64,000 nucleotides of DNA from NCBI RefSeq assembly GCF_003058325.1, contig NZ_CP028844.1:598001-662000 (forward strand). Direction: 5' to 3'. Below, one piece after another: positions 26,338 through 34,640 of the stretch. The first letter of the stretch is position 1. Every line of letters begins with the position of its first letter. Under the pieces are notes generated by a model, which ran no database searches, was not told the origin of the DNA, and saw only the letters and a list, made by a program, of their open reading frames with translations. Position numbers and translations under genes: made by a program. This stretch comes from Methylobacterium currus. Lineage in GTDB: Bacteria > Pseudomonadota > Alphaproteobacteria > Rhizobiales > Beijerinckiaceae.

Positions 26338-27810
26338 ATGAAGACCGGAAGTCAGCACATCGCCTCGCTGAAGGACCGGCGGGCCCTCTATATCGACGGC
26401 CAGCGGGTCGAGGACGCGACCCGCCACCCGGCCTTCGCCCGCACGATTGCCTCGGTCGGCCGCCTGTTCGACTTCGCCAGCGATCCCGCGCAGGCCGACC
26501 TGATGAGCTTCGTCACGCCGGAGGGCGGGCGCGCCAACCGCATCTGGCAATTGCCGGAGACTTACGGCGACCTCGTCACCCGCCGGCAGGGCCTCGAGGC
26601 CTGGACCGGCCTGCATGCCGGCTTTCTCGGCCGCGCCCCGGACCACGTCGCCTCCTGCATCGCCGGGATGGTCATGGGTCTCGACGTGTTCGAGGGATAC
26701 GACCGCGACCGGGCCCGGGCGCTGGCCGATTACTACACGTATGCCCGCGACAACGACCTCTACCTCACCTACGTCATCATCAACCCGCAGGCCGACCGCT
26801 CGAAGAGCGCCGCGCAGCAGAAGGACGCCTTCCTGACCGCGGGCGTGGTCGATGAGGACGCCGCCGGCATTACGGTGCGCGGCGCCAAGATGCTCGCCAC
26901 CGGCGGCATCATGGCCAACGAGGTGCTGGTCACCTGCATCCAGCCGCTCCAGCCCGGCGACGAGCCCTACGCCGTGTCCTTCGCCATCCCGATGGACACG
27001 GCCGGGCTGAAGATCCTGTCGCGCAAGTCCTACGAGGCGGCCGCGGCCCACGTCTTCGACAACCCGCTGTCGAGCCGCTTCGACGAGAACGATGCCGTCC
27101 TGTACTTCGACGACGTCAAGGTGCCGTGGGACCGGGTGTTCGTGTTCAAGAACATCGCGATGTGCCAGAAGCAGTTCCATGCGACGCCCGCCCACGTCTA
27201 CCAGAACTACCAGGCGATGATCCGCCTGTCGGTGAAGGTACGCTTCCTCATCGGGCTCGCCCATCGCACCGCCGAGATGAACGGCATCCTCGCCTTCCCG
27301 CAGGTGCGCGAGACCCTGGGCCAGCTCGCCGCCGAGGGCGGCATGATCGACGCGCTGGTGGCGGCGATGGAGGCCAAGGGCACGCAGAGGGGCCGCTACT
27401 TCGTCCCCGACCGCCACACCCTCTACGCGGCGCAGACCCTCACCCAGCAGCTCTACCCGAAGATCCTCAACACCCTGCGCGAGCTGGCCGGCGGCGGCCT
27501 CATCATGCTGCCGTCCTCGGTGGAGGACTTCGCCAACCCCGACATCGCCGCCCTGATCGAGAAGACGCAGCAATCGCCGGCGGCGAACGCCGAAGACCGG
27601 GTCAAGTTCTACAAGCTGGCCTGGGACGCGGTCGGCTCGGAATTCGCTTCCCGCCACCAGCAATACGAGATGTTCTACGCCGGCGCGACCTTCGTGACCA
27701 AGGGTCACTCGTTCCGCACCTACGACTGGGCGGCGGCGGGCGCGCTCGTGAGCGGAATGCTCGGCAGCTACGACCTCGACCGCGAGCGGCAGGCCGCCCG
27801 CGCCGCGTGA
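26338..27810 (+). CDS. FADH2-dependent monooxygenase, 4-hydroxyphenylacetate 3-hydroxylase (HpaB) family
   Basis: 490 residues. The N-terminal TGSQHIASLKDRRALYIDGQ, the central LTYVIINPQADRSKS, and GAKMLATGGIMANEV match HpaB-family flavin hydroxylases that ortho-hydroxylate phenols using FADH2 from a separate reductase. The family also contains chlorophenol, pyrrole-2-carboxylate and 4-hydroxyphenylacetate enzymes. The ATG at 26338 has GGAAGGA upstream; the longer frame overlaps the reductase gene. With the reductase before it, it makes a two-component oxygenase. Length is normal. The true substrate is unknown. Confidence 0.87.
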   Translation: MKTGSQHIASLKDRRALYIDGQRVEDATRHPAFARTIASVGRLFDFASDPAQADLMSFVTPEGGRANRIWQLPETYGDLVTRRQGLEAWTGLHAGFLGRAPDHVASCIAGMVMGLDVFEGYDRDRARALADYYTYARDNDLYLTYVIINPQADRSKSAAQQKDAFLTAGVVDEDAAGITVRGAKMLATGGIMANEVLVTCIQPLQPGDEPYAVSFAIPMDTAGLKILSRKSYEAAAAHVFDNPLSSRFDENDAVLYFDDVKVPWDRVFVFKNIAMCQKQFHATPAHVYQNYQAMIRLSVKVRFLIGLAHRTAEMNGILAFPQVRETLGQLAAEGGMIDALVAAMEAKGTQRGRYFVPDRHTLYAAQTLTQQLYPKILNTLRELAGGGLIMLPSSVEDFANPDIAALIEKTQQSPAANAEDRVKFYKLAWDAVGSEFASRHQQYEMFYAGATFVTKGHSFRTYDWAAAGALVSGMLGSYDLDRERQAARAA

Positions 27811-27848
27811 CTTCCCCGCTTCCGCATCGTTCGACAAGGAGATGAGCC

Positions 27849-28229
27849 GTGGCCATCAACAAGCTGCATGACGAGTTCCGGGCCGTCGACATGACCGAGG
27901 GTTGGGAAGTGCCGCCGGGCTATCCGGCGGGTATCCAGCAGAAGATCCTGTCGGGGGCCCTCGACGAGGCGGGCAAGCGCGGCAGCCGCAGCCGGCTGCT
28001 GCGCTTCGAGCCTGGCGTGTTCACCACCGCGCCCTTCGTCCACGAATACTGGGAGGAGGTGTTCCTGGTCTCCGGCGACCTGACGGTCGGCAACGACGAG
28101 CAGGGCAAGGGCGGCGAGGCGTTCAAGCCCTTCACCTATGCCTGCCGGCCCCCGGGCGCCGTCCACGGCCCGTTCAAGTCCGAGGGCGGCTGCATCCTGT
28201 TCGAGCTTCATTACTTCGACCCGGTCTGA
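27849..28229 (+). CDS. Cupin domain protein
   Basis: 126 residues from a GTG with a perfect AAGGAG ribosome site. A single cupin barrel: FVHEYWEEVFLVSGDLTVG carries the first motif (His, Glu) and PPGAVHGPF the second (His). It probably binds a metal, and may isomerise, decarboxylate or oxygenate the product of the hydroxylase, or act as a sensor. It is encoded 38 bp after the monooxygenase and before the importer genes of set B. Confidence 0.75.
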   Translation: MAINKLHDEFRAVDMTEGWEVPPGYPAGIQQKILSGALDEAGKRGSRSRLLRFEPGVFTTAPFVHEYWEEVFLVSGDLTVGNDEQGKGGEAFKPFTYACRPPGAVHGPFKSEGGCILFELHYFDPV

Positions 28230-28290
28230 GCCGACAGACGATGACCGCCCCTCCATCCCACGCCGGTCCCGAGCCGAAGGTCCGACCCGC

Positions 28291-29163
28291 ATGATCGCCC
28301 AGCAACTCGTCAACGGCCTGATGCTCGGCGCGATCTACGTCCTGGTGGCGGTCTCGTTCACGCTGTCGATCGGCATCCTGAACTTCCTCAACTTCTCGAT
28401 CCCGGGCCTGTTCATGGTCGGCGGGATGGCGACTTGGATCCTGATCGGCAAGGGCCTGCACTGGAGCCTAGCGATCCTGGGCGCGGTCGGGGCGGCGGGG
28501 CTGGTGGCGCTCGCCGTCGAGCGGCTGTCCTACCGCCGCAGCCAGGCGCGCGAGCCCGAGGTGCCCCTCGTCAGCTCCCTCGGCTTCCTGGTCCTGCTGG
28601 AGAACCTCGCCCTGGTCGGCGCCGGGTCCGACCAGCAGGCCTTCCCGGCGCTGGTGCCGGACTTCAACCTGCGCATCGCCGGTCTCGTCGTCGGCGGCGC
28701 CCAGCTCATCAGCCTCGCGGTCGCCCTGGCGCTCGTCGTCGCGATGTCCCTGGTGCTGTCGCGCACCAGCCTCGGCCGGCAGGTCCGCAGCATCGCCGAG
28801 AACCGCGAGACCGCAGTGATCCTCGGCATCGATGTCGGACGGCTGGTGCCGGCGATCTTCCTCCTCAGCGCGGTGTTCACGGCGCTCGGGGGGGTGCTGT
28901 TCGCCCTCAACTACCTCCAAGTGTCGCCGTTCATGGGCGAGGGCGTCGGCTTCAAGGGGGTCGCGGCGATGATCCTCGGCGGCATGGGCAGCATCTGGGG
29001 CGCCGTCGCCGGCGGCCTGCTGATCGGCCTGACCGAGGTTCTGTCGATCACCTATCTGGGCGCCGACGTCGTCAACGTCAGCGTCTACGGCCTGCTGCTC
29101 GCCGTGATGGTGCTGCGCCCGCAGGGCCTGTTCGGCCGTCCTCCGGCTCGGGAGAAGCTGTAA
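28291..29163 (+). CDS. livH: LIV-type ABC importer permease, LivH-like (set B)
   Basis: 290 residues, about eight membrane segments. It begins MIAQQLVNGLMLGAIYVLVA and has the LivH loop MILGGMGSIWGAVAGG. The start at 28291 is chosen because the longer frame overlaps the cupin gene. Its stop overlaps the LivM start by one base. It forms the set B importer channel with the next gene. Confidence 0.88.
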   Translation: MIAQQLVNGLMLGAIYVLVAVSFTLSIGILNFLNFSIPGLFMVGGMATWILIGKGLHWSLAILGAVGAAGLVALAVERLSYRRSQAREPEVPLVSSLGFLVLLENLALVGAGSDQQAFPALVPDFNLRIAGLVVGGAQLISLAVALALVVAMSLVLSRTSLGRQVRSIAENRETAVILGIDVGRLVPAIFLLSAVFTALGGVLFALNYLQVSPFMGEGVGFKGVAAMILGGMGSIWGAVAGGLLIGLTEVLSITYLGADVVNVSVYGLLLAVMVLRPQGLFGRPPAREKL

Positions 29164-30047
29164 TGACCGGCTACCAATCCGGCCTTCTGGTCATCCTCTG
29201 CTTCAACGTCATCGCGGCCTACGCGGTCTACCTGCCGATGGCCGCCGGCCAGCTCAACCTCGGCGTCGCCGGCTTCATGGCGACCGGGGCCTACGCGGCC
29301 GCCTATCTCACCAACGAAGCCGGCTGGCCGATGGGCACGGCGATCCCCGCGGGCGGCGCCTGCGCCGGCCTGCTCGCGCTCCTCGTCGCGGTGCCGATCC
29401 TGCGCACCCAGGGCATCTCCCTTGCTCTCGCGACCTTCGCCCTCGGGCAGGTGATCGCCGCGATCTTCCTCAATCTCGACGTCGTCGGGGGCGCCGCCGG
29501 CTACCCGGTCTCGGCCTATGCCGGACCCGGGGCCGTGTTCGCCGCGACCGCCGCGATCCTCGCCGCCATGCTGCTGCTCTCGCGCACCCGCTTCGCCCTC
29601 TACCTCACCGCGATCAAGAGCGACCCGGTCGTGACCGACCTGATGGGCGTCAACGTCCGGGCGGTCCAGGTCGGCGCGCTCACTCTCGGGGCGGTGATCG
29701 GCGGGCTCGGCGGCGGCCTCTACGGCCACCATTTCAGCTTCGTCGAGGCGCAGCACTTCAACGTCGCGCTGAGCATCTTCACGGTGCTGTACGTCCTGCT
29801 CGGCGGGGTCCAGACCGTGTGGGGACCGCTCGTCGGCGCCGCGTTCTTCACCCTTCTGCCCGAGGTGCTGCGGGCCGGCGGCGGCTGGCGCTACGTCCTG
29901 TTCGCCCTCCTCATCATCGGCTTCATGGCCCTGCGGCCGCAGGGACTGGTGACCGCCGGCGCCCGCTGGCCGGCGCGCCTGCGGCACCGCGCCCCCGAAC
30001 GCCCGGCCGCCGAGACGCGCCTGAGCACGGAGGTCTCCGGATCATGA
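29163..30047 (+). CDS. livM: LIV-type ABC importer permease, LivM-like (set B)
   Basis: 294 residues with nine or so membrane helices and the LivM pattern AAGQLNLGVAGFMATGAYA. The LLGGVQTVWGPLVGAAFFTLLPE loop contacts the ATPases. A short basic tail follows the last helix. The ATG overlaps the previous stop (TAATG) and its own stop overlaps the LivG-like start (ATGA). Confidence 0.88.
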   Translation: MTGYQSGLLVILCFNVIAAYAVYLPMAAGQLNLGVAGFMATGAYAAAYLTNEAGWPMGTAIPAGGACAGLLALLVAVPILRTQGISLALATFALGQVIAAIFLNLDVVGGAAGYPVSAYAGPGAVFAATAAILAAMLLLSRTRFALYLTAIKSDPVVTDLMGVNVRAVQVGALTLGAVIGGLGGGLYGHHFSFVEAQHFNVALSIFTVLYVLLGGVQTVWGPLVGAAFFTLLPEVLRAGGGWRYVLFALLIIGFMALRPQGLVTAGARWPARLRHRAPERPAAETRLSTEVSGS

Positions 30048-30799
30048 CCGCGCTTCTCGCCGTCGAGCACCTCTCGATCGCCTTCGGCGGCCTCCAGGTG
30101 CTGCAGGATCTCAGCTTCACCGTGCCCAAGGGCCAGGCGACGGCGCTGATCGGCCCCAACGGCGCCGGCAAGACCACCGTGTTCAACCTCGTGAGCGGGG
30201 TCTACACGCCGACCGGCGGGCGCATCCTGCTCGCCGGGCAGGACATCACCGCCCTGCCCTCGCGCCGGCGCATCCGGCACGGCATCGCGCGCAGCTTCCA
30301 GAACGTCCGTCTGATGGACCACCTGTCGGTGGTGGAGAACCTGCTCGTCGGCCAGCACGCCACCACGCGCGGCCTGCGCGACCTCCTGGTGCCGTTCCGC
30401 CTCGTCCCCAACCATCGCTGGCGCCGCGAGGCGGTCGACGCCCTCGCCGAGGCGGGGCTCGCCGCCTATGCCGAGGCGCGGGTCGGGGCTCTGCCCTACG
30501 GCATCCGCAAGCGGGTCGACCTCGTGCGCGCCACCCTCGCGGGGGCGTCGCTGCTGATGCTCGACGAGCCCGCCGCCGGCCTCAACCCGAGCGAGACCAA
30601 CGCCCTGCGCGACCACCTCGTCCTGCTGCGTCGCCGCGGCGTCACGCTGCTCATCGTCGAGCACGACATGCCGTTCATCGGCGAGGTCTGCGAGCACGTC
30701 GTGGTCCTCGATTTCGGCCAGAAGCTCGCCGAGGGCACGCTGGCGCAGGTGCAGCGCGACGAGCGGGTGCGCGCGGCCTATCTGGGGCAGGCGGCCTGA
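30044..30799 (+). CDS. livG: LIV-type ABC importer ATPase, LivG-like (set B)
   Basis: 251 residues: Walker A GPNGAGKTT, Q-loop SFQNVRL, signature LPYGIRKR and Walker B LLMLDEPAAG. The signature departs from LSGGQ, as is common in LivG, though IRKR in place of QQR is unusual. It overlaps the next gene (TGATG). Confidence 0.88.
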   Translation: MTALLAVEHLSIAFGGLQVLQDLSFTVPKGQATALIGPNGAGKTTVFNLVSGVYTPTGGRILLAGQDITALPSRRRIRHGIARSFQNVRLMDHLSVVENLLVGQHATTRGLRDLLVPFRLVPNHRWRREAVDALAEAGLAAYAEARVGALPYGIRKRVDLVRATLAGASLLMLDEPAAGLNPSETNALRDHLVLLRRRGVTLLIVEHDMPFIGEVCEHVVVLDFGQKLAEGTLAQVQRDERVRAAYLGQAA

Positions 30800-31539
30800 T
30801 GCGCATTCTCCTCGACATCGCCGGGCTCTCGGTCGCCTACGGCCACGTCACCGCCCTGCAGGACCTGTCGCTCGCCGTGCCCGAGGGCGGGATCGTCGCC
30901 CTGCTGGGGGCGAACGGGGCCGGCAAGACCAGCCTGCTCAAGGCCGTCGCCGGGGTGGTGCGCCCCCGCAGCGGGCGGGTGGTCTTCGACGGCCGCGACA
31001 TCACCGCCGCCGGCGTCCCGGCCCGGCTGGCCGACGGCCTCGTGCTGGTGCCGGAGGGGCGCCGGATCCTGGTCTCGCTGACCATCGAGGAGAACCTTCT
31101 GGTCGGCGCCCATCTCCGGCGCGATCCCGACGGCGTGCGGCGCGACATCGCGGCGATCTACGAGCGGTTCCCGAATCTCGGCCGCCGCCGCCACATGGCG
31201 GCGTCCTGCCTCTCGGGCGGCGAGCAGCAGATGCTCGCGGTCGGTCGGGCGATGATCGCCCGGCCCCGGCTGCTGATGCTCGACGAGCCGTCGCTGGGCC
31301 TGTCTCCGCTGTTCATCGAGCACCTGTTCGCGCTGATCCGCGCGCTCAACCGCGACGGAATCACGATCCTGCTCGTTGAGCAGAACACCGCCCAGGCCCT
31401 CGCCGTAGCCCACACGGCAGCCGTGCTGGAGCTGGGGCGGATCGTGATGGCGGGCGACCCGGCGCAACTCGCCGGCGATCCACGCCTCGCGGAAGCCTAT
31501 CTCGGCCGCGCTGCCGGCGAGCCGGCCGCCCTGCACTGA
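30799..31539 (+). CDS. livF: LIV-type ABC importer ATPase, LivF-like (set B)
   Basis: 246 residues with Walker A GANGAGKTS, signature LSGGEQQ, Walker B LLMLDEPSLGL and the LivF-type ILLVEQNTAQAL. It pairs with the LivG-like ATPase to energise the set B importer. It is followed by a 55-bp gap and the binding-protein gene. Confidence 0.88.
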   Translation: MRILLDIAGLSVAYGHVTALQDLSLAVPEGGIVALLGANGAGKTSLLKAVAGVVRPRSGRVVFDGRDITAAGVPARLADGLVLVPEGRRILVSLTIEENLLVGAHLRRDPDGVRRDIAAIYERFPNLGRRRHMAASCLSGGEQQMLAVGRAMIARPRLLMLDEPSLGLSPLFIEHLFALIRALNRDGITILLVEQNTAQALAVAHTAAVLELGRIVMAGDPAQLAGDPRLAEAYLGRAAGEPAALH

Positions 31540-31594
31540 GGCATCCGCGCGAATCGGCCGACCACAAGCCAACCAACCATCAGGGGACCGGGTG

Positions 31595-32773
31595 ATGACA
31601 GTGACGGGCAAGACGGTCGGCGGAACGGTCGTGGCGGTGTGTCTGCTCGCGGCGCCCGGCGCCGGGGCAGCGGAGATCGTCCTCGGCTTCTCGATGGCGA
31701 AGACCGGCCCCTATGTGAGCCTCGCCAACACCAACGAGGTGGCGGTCGACATGGCCGTCGCCGAGATCAACGCCAGGGGCGGCGTCGGCGGCCACACCCT
31801 GCGGCTGGTCAAGTTCGACACCGGCGGCGACCCGAAGCAGGCCGCCCTCGCGGTCCGCCGCTTCGCCGAGGACGACAAGGCTTTGGCGGTGATCGGCCCG
31901 TTCAGCTCCAGCGAGGTCCGGGTCGCGTTCCCGGCCGGCGAGCGCCTCGGCATCGTGCAGATGTCGATGTCGTCCTCGGCGCCCAACCTGACCAAGGGCT
32001 TCTCCTACGCCTTCCGCAACACCCGCGACGAGGGCAAGGTCATCGACCAGGTCCTGGCGACGCTCAAGGACAAGGCGTTGCCGAGCGCCAGCGGCGCCGT
32101 CGCTTACGCCACCGACGACGTCGTGTCGAAGTCGATCGGCACGGCGGTGCTGCCGGGACTGATGGCGAAGTACCAGATCCCGGCGAAGGGCAGCGTCGAC
32201 TTCCAGTACAACGCCTTCGACCTGTCGCCGCAGGTCTCGCGCCTCGCGCAGATGCAGGCCGACGTCATCGGGCTCGGCGCTCCGCCCGAGGCGGCGGTGA
32301 ACCTCGCCAAGGAGATGAAGCGCCAGGGCGTGAAGGGCCGCCTCGTCGGCGGCACCACCATCGCCGACCCGGAGCTGCCGCGGCGGATGGAGGGCGCCGG
32401 CGAGACCCTGACGATCGGGACGACCTTCTTCACCGCGCTGAATGCCCGCACGCAGGCCTTCGCCAGGGAATTCGGCCAGCGGACGAAGGCCGCCGGCATC
32501 GCCCGCCACGAGCCGAACCAGCAGGACGCCGCCGCCTACGACATCGTCTACCTGCTCGCCGAGGCGGCCTCGCGCGCCAAGGTGACGGCCGAACCGGGCA
32601 AGCTCGCCGCCGAGCGCACGGCGATCCGCGATGCCTTGGCGTCGCTGAAGGACTTCGATGCGCTGGAGGGCAGCATCTCCTTCGGCGAGGAGCGCGACGC
32701 GATCAAGCCGATCTACGTCGTCGAGGTGAAGGGCAGCGACTGGGCGCTGCTCGACACCCGCAAGGCCGATTAG
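31595..32773 (+). CDS. LIV-type periplasmic substrate-binding protein (set B)
   Basis: 392 residues from the ATG at 31595; a GTG directly before it is also possible. Sec signal peptide with cleavage near AGA-AE (residue 25). The type I binding-protein fold begins EIVLGFSMAKTGPYVSL. It is the last gene of the set B importer operon and should capture the substrate or a precursor of the HpaB-type oxygenase. Its sequence is distinct from the set A and 51-kb binding proteins. Confidence 0.87.
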   Translation: MTVTGKTVGGTVVAVCLLAAPGAGAAEIVLGFSMAKTGPYVSLANTNEVAVDMAVAEINARGGVGGHTLRLVKFDTGGDPKQAALAVRRFAEDDKALAVIGPFSSSEVRVAFPAGERLGIVQMSMSSSAPNLTKGFSYAFRNTRDEGKVIDQVLATLKDKALPSASGAVAYATDDVVSKSIGTAVLPGLMAKYQIPAKGSVDFQYNAFDLSPQVSRLAQMQADVIGLGAPPEAAVNLAKEMKRQGVKGRLVGGTTIADPELPRRMEGAGETLTIGTTFFTALNARTQAFAREFGQRTKAAGIARHEPNQQDAAAYDIVYLLAEAASRAKVTAEPGKLAAERTAIRDALASLKDFDALEGSISFGEERDAIKPIYVVEVKGSDWALLDTRKAD

Positions 32774-32901
32774 AGCCATGGCCGACGCGGGGGATGCCGC
32801 CTCGTCCCGGCCGGCGCGGCAAGATCACCGCCCTTCCGGCCCGCAGCGGAGGGGAGCCGGCCGTTTTGCTCGGCGAGCGGGTGGTTACCTCCGACCTCTG
32901 C

Positions 32902-34113
32902 TTAGAACAGGCTCAGCTGGCGCGGGGGCTCGGCGAGGCGCGTGCGCAGGTCGAGCCGGTCGGTGAGGCGCGTCGGCGCGTAATCGGCCGCGACCAGGAA
33001 CGGCCGGGCGCGCTTGAGGCCGGAGGTCAGGCGGGCGACGTCGTCGAGGCGCAGGCGCGCGTGGCGCCGCGCCGCCACGATCTTGTCCACCGCCCGCACG
33101 CCGAGGCCCGGCACCCGCAGGAGCATCTCCCGGTCGGCCCGGTTGACGTCGACGGGGAAGCGGTCGCGGTTGCGCAGAGCCCAGGCGAGCTTGGGGTCGA
33201 CGTCGAGGGCGAGCATGCCGGATTCGGTCGCTCCCGCCACGTCGTCGGGCGAGAAGGCATAGTACCGCATCAGCCAGTCGGCCTGGTAGAGCCGGTGCTC
33301 GCGCTGGAGCGGCGGCGGCTTGCTCGGCAGGATCGAGGCGGCGTCGGGGATCGGGCTGAAGGCCGAGTAGTAGATCCGCTTCAGCCCGTAATGGTCGTAC
33401 AGGCGGGCGCTGGTGCGGATCAGCGACTCGTCGGTGCTGGCATCGGCCCCGACGATCACCTGGGTCGACTGGCCGGCCGGGGCGAAGCGGCGCTTCTCCT
33501 CTTTGGCCTGCAGGATGCGCTCGCCCATCTGGCCCATCGCGGTCTGGATCGCGGCGCCGTCCTTCTCCGGCGCCAGCCGCTCCAGGCTCGCCTCGGTCGG
33601 CAGTTCCAGGTTGATCGAGAGCCGGTCGGCATAGAGCCCGGCCTGCTCGATCAGCCACGGGCTCGCCTCGGGGATCGTCTTCAGGTGGATGTAGCCGCGA
33701 AAGCCGTGCCGCTGGCGCAAGGTCTTGGCCACCCGGATCAGCTGCTCCATCGTGTGGTCGGGCGAGCGGATGATGCCGGAAGAAAGAAAGAGCCCTTCGA
33801 TGTAGTTGCGCTTGTAGAACTCGACCGTCAGCGTCACCACCTCGTCGACCGAGAACCTGGCCCGGCGGACGTTCGAGGAGCGCCGGTTGACGCAATAGGC
33901 GCAGTCGAACAGGCAGTAATTGGTGAGCAGGATCTTCAGCAAGGAGACGCAGCGCCCGTCCGGCGTGTAGGCGTGGCAGATGCCGGCCCCCGTCGTGGAG
34001 CCGAGCCCGCCGGCCTCGGCCTTGCGCTTCGGCGCCCCCGACGAGGCGCAGGAGGCATCGTACTTCGCCGCGTCGGCGAGGATCGTGAGCTTCTTCTTCA
34101 GGGCATCGTCCAT
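32902..34113 (-). CDS. Radical SAM DNA modification/repair protein (TIGR03916 type)
   Basis: 403 residues. The radical SAM cluster motif is C-x3-C-x2-C at Cys67, Cys71, Cys74 (YCLFDCAYC). The N-terminal MDDALKKKLTILADAAKYDASCASSG in two halves and the C-terminal helix-hairpin-helix (MLLRVPGLGVRAVDKIVAARR) are typical of this family, which normally is encoded beside DUF4130 or UdgX fusion genes and is thought to act in DNA repair. That partner is at 9786-11243, same strand, 21.7 kb downstream. The start at 34113 is used because upstream residues have no family similarity. Confidence 0.87.
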   Translation of the reverse strand: MDDALKKKLTILADAAKYDASCASSGAPKRKAEAGGLGSTTGAGICHAYTPDGRCVSLLKILLTNYCLFDCAYCVNRRSSNVRRARFSVDEVVTLTVEFYKRNYIEGLFLSSGIIRSPDHTMEQLIRVAKTLRQRHGFRGYIHLKTIPEASPWLIEQAGLYADRLSINLELPTEASLERLAPEKDGAAIQTAMGQMGERILQAKEEKRRFAPAGQSTQVIVGADASTDESLIRTSARLYDHYGLKRIYYSAFSPIPDAASILPSKPPPLQREHRLYQADWLMRYYAFSPDDVAGATESGMLALDVDPKLAWALRNRDRFPVDVNRADREMLLRVPGLGVRAVDKIVAARRHARLRLDDVARLTSGLKRARPFLVAADYAPTRLTDRLDLRTRLAEPPRQLSLF

Positions 34114-34265
34114 GCCCGCAACCTGGCAATCGTTCCTGATTTGTTCAAGGCAGAAGGCGCGCGTGTCCCGTGGTCGAAAGCCGCATCGGGCAGCCCGGGA
34201 ACCTGCCGCCCGGCCCCTCGTTGACTGCCTGATTGGACTTCTTCTAATTCGCAAGGAGATGCCGC

Positions 34266-34475
34266 ATGGCGACGACCCCGTCCGCGAACTGCCGCAGCTG
34301 CCGTTACTACGACGACCACAAGCTGAACGGCGCCGCCGCGCAGGGTGAGGAGGGCCTCTGCCGCTTCAACCCGCCGGTGAGCCAGCCGGAGCCGCAAGGG
34401 CACGGCCTGTGGCCGGTGGTGTCGGCCCAGGATTGGTGCGGGCATTTCTCGCCGGAGATGATGGCGGGCGAGTAA
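34266..34475 (+). CDS. Small four-cysteine protein, probable zinc-binding
   Basis: 69 residues with a strong AAGGAG ribosome site. Cysteines are arranged as C-x2-C near the N-terminus (CRSCRYY), one in the middle (GLCRFNPPV) and one near the end (DWCGHF), each followed by an aromatic or basic residue: a likely zinc or iron-sulfur site. Similar small proteins are conserved across Hyphomicrobiales with no known role. A terminator follows directly, so it is monocistronic. It is divergent from the radical SAM gene. Confidence 0.7.
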   Translation: MATTPSANCRSCRYYDDHKLNGAAAQGEEGLCRFNPPVSQPEPQGHGLWPVVSAQDWCGHFSPEMMAGE

Positions 34476-34500
34476 GCGCCGCTTGGTTCGCAGATTTCCG

Positions 34501-34526
34501 AAGGCCGGCCCGCAAGGGCCGGCCTT
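34501..34526 (+). terminator. Rho-independent terminator
   Basis: AAGGCCGGCCC and GGGCCGGCCTT form an 11-bp stem with a GCAA tetraloop, followed by a short T-rich run. It lies 25 bp after the small cysteine protein. Confidence 0.8.
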
Positions 34527-34640
34527 TCTGCGTGATGATGGTCCGGGTCGCGTTCAGGGAGCCGCCGGGCGCGCCGGCAGCGGAACCCCACCATCCCCGA
34601 CACGTTGCGCAGGCTCCCGCCCCCAACGGATGGTTGCTCG

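Noticed and set aside
11244..32901. Search for insertion sequence ends or a transposase around the catabolic block
   Set aside because: No inverted terminal repeats, transposase fragments or target-site duplication could be seen at either edge.
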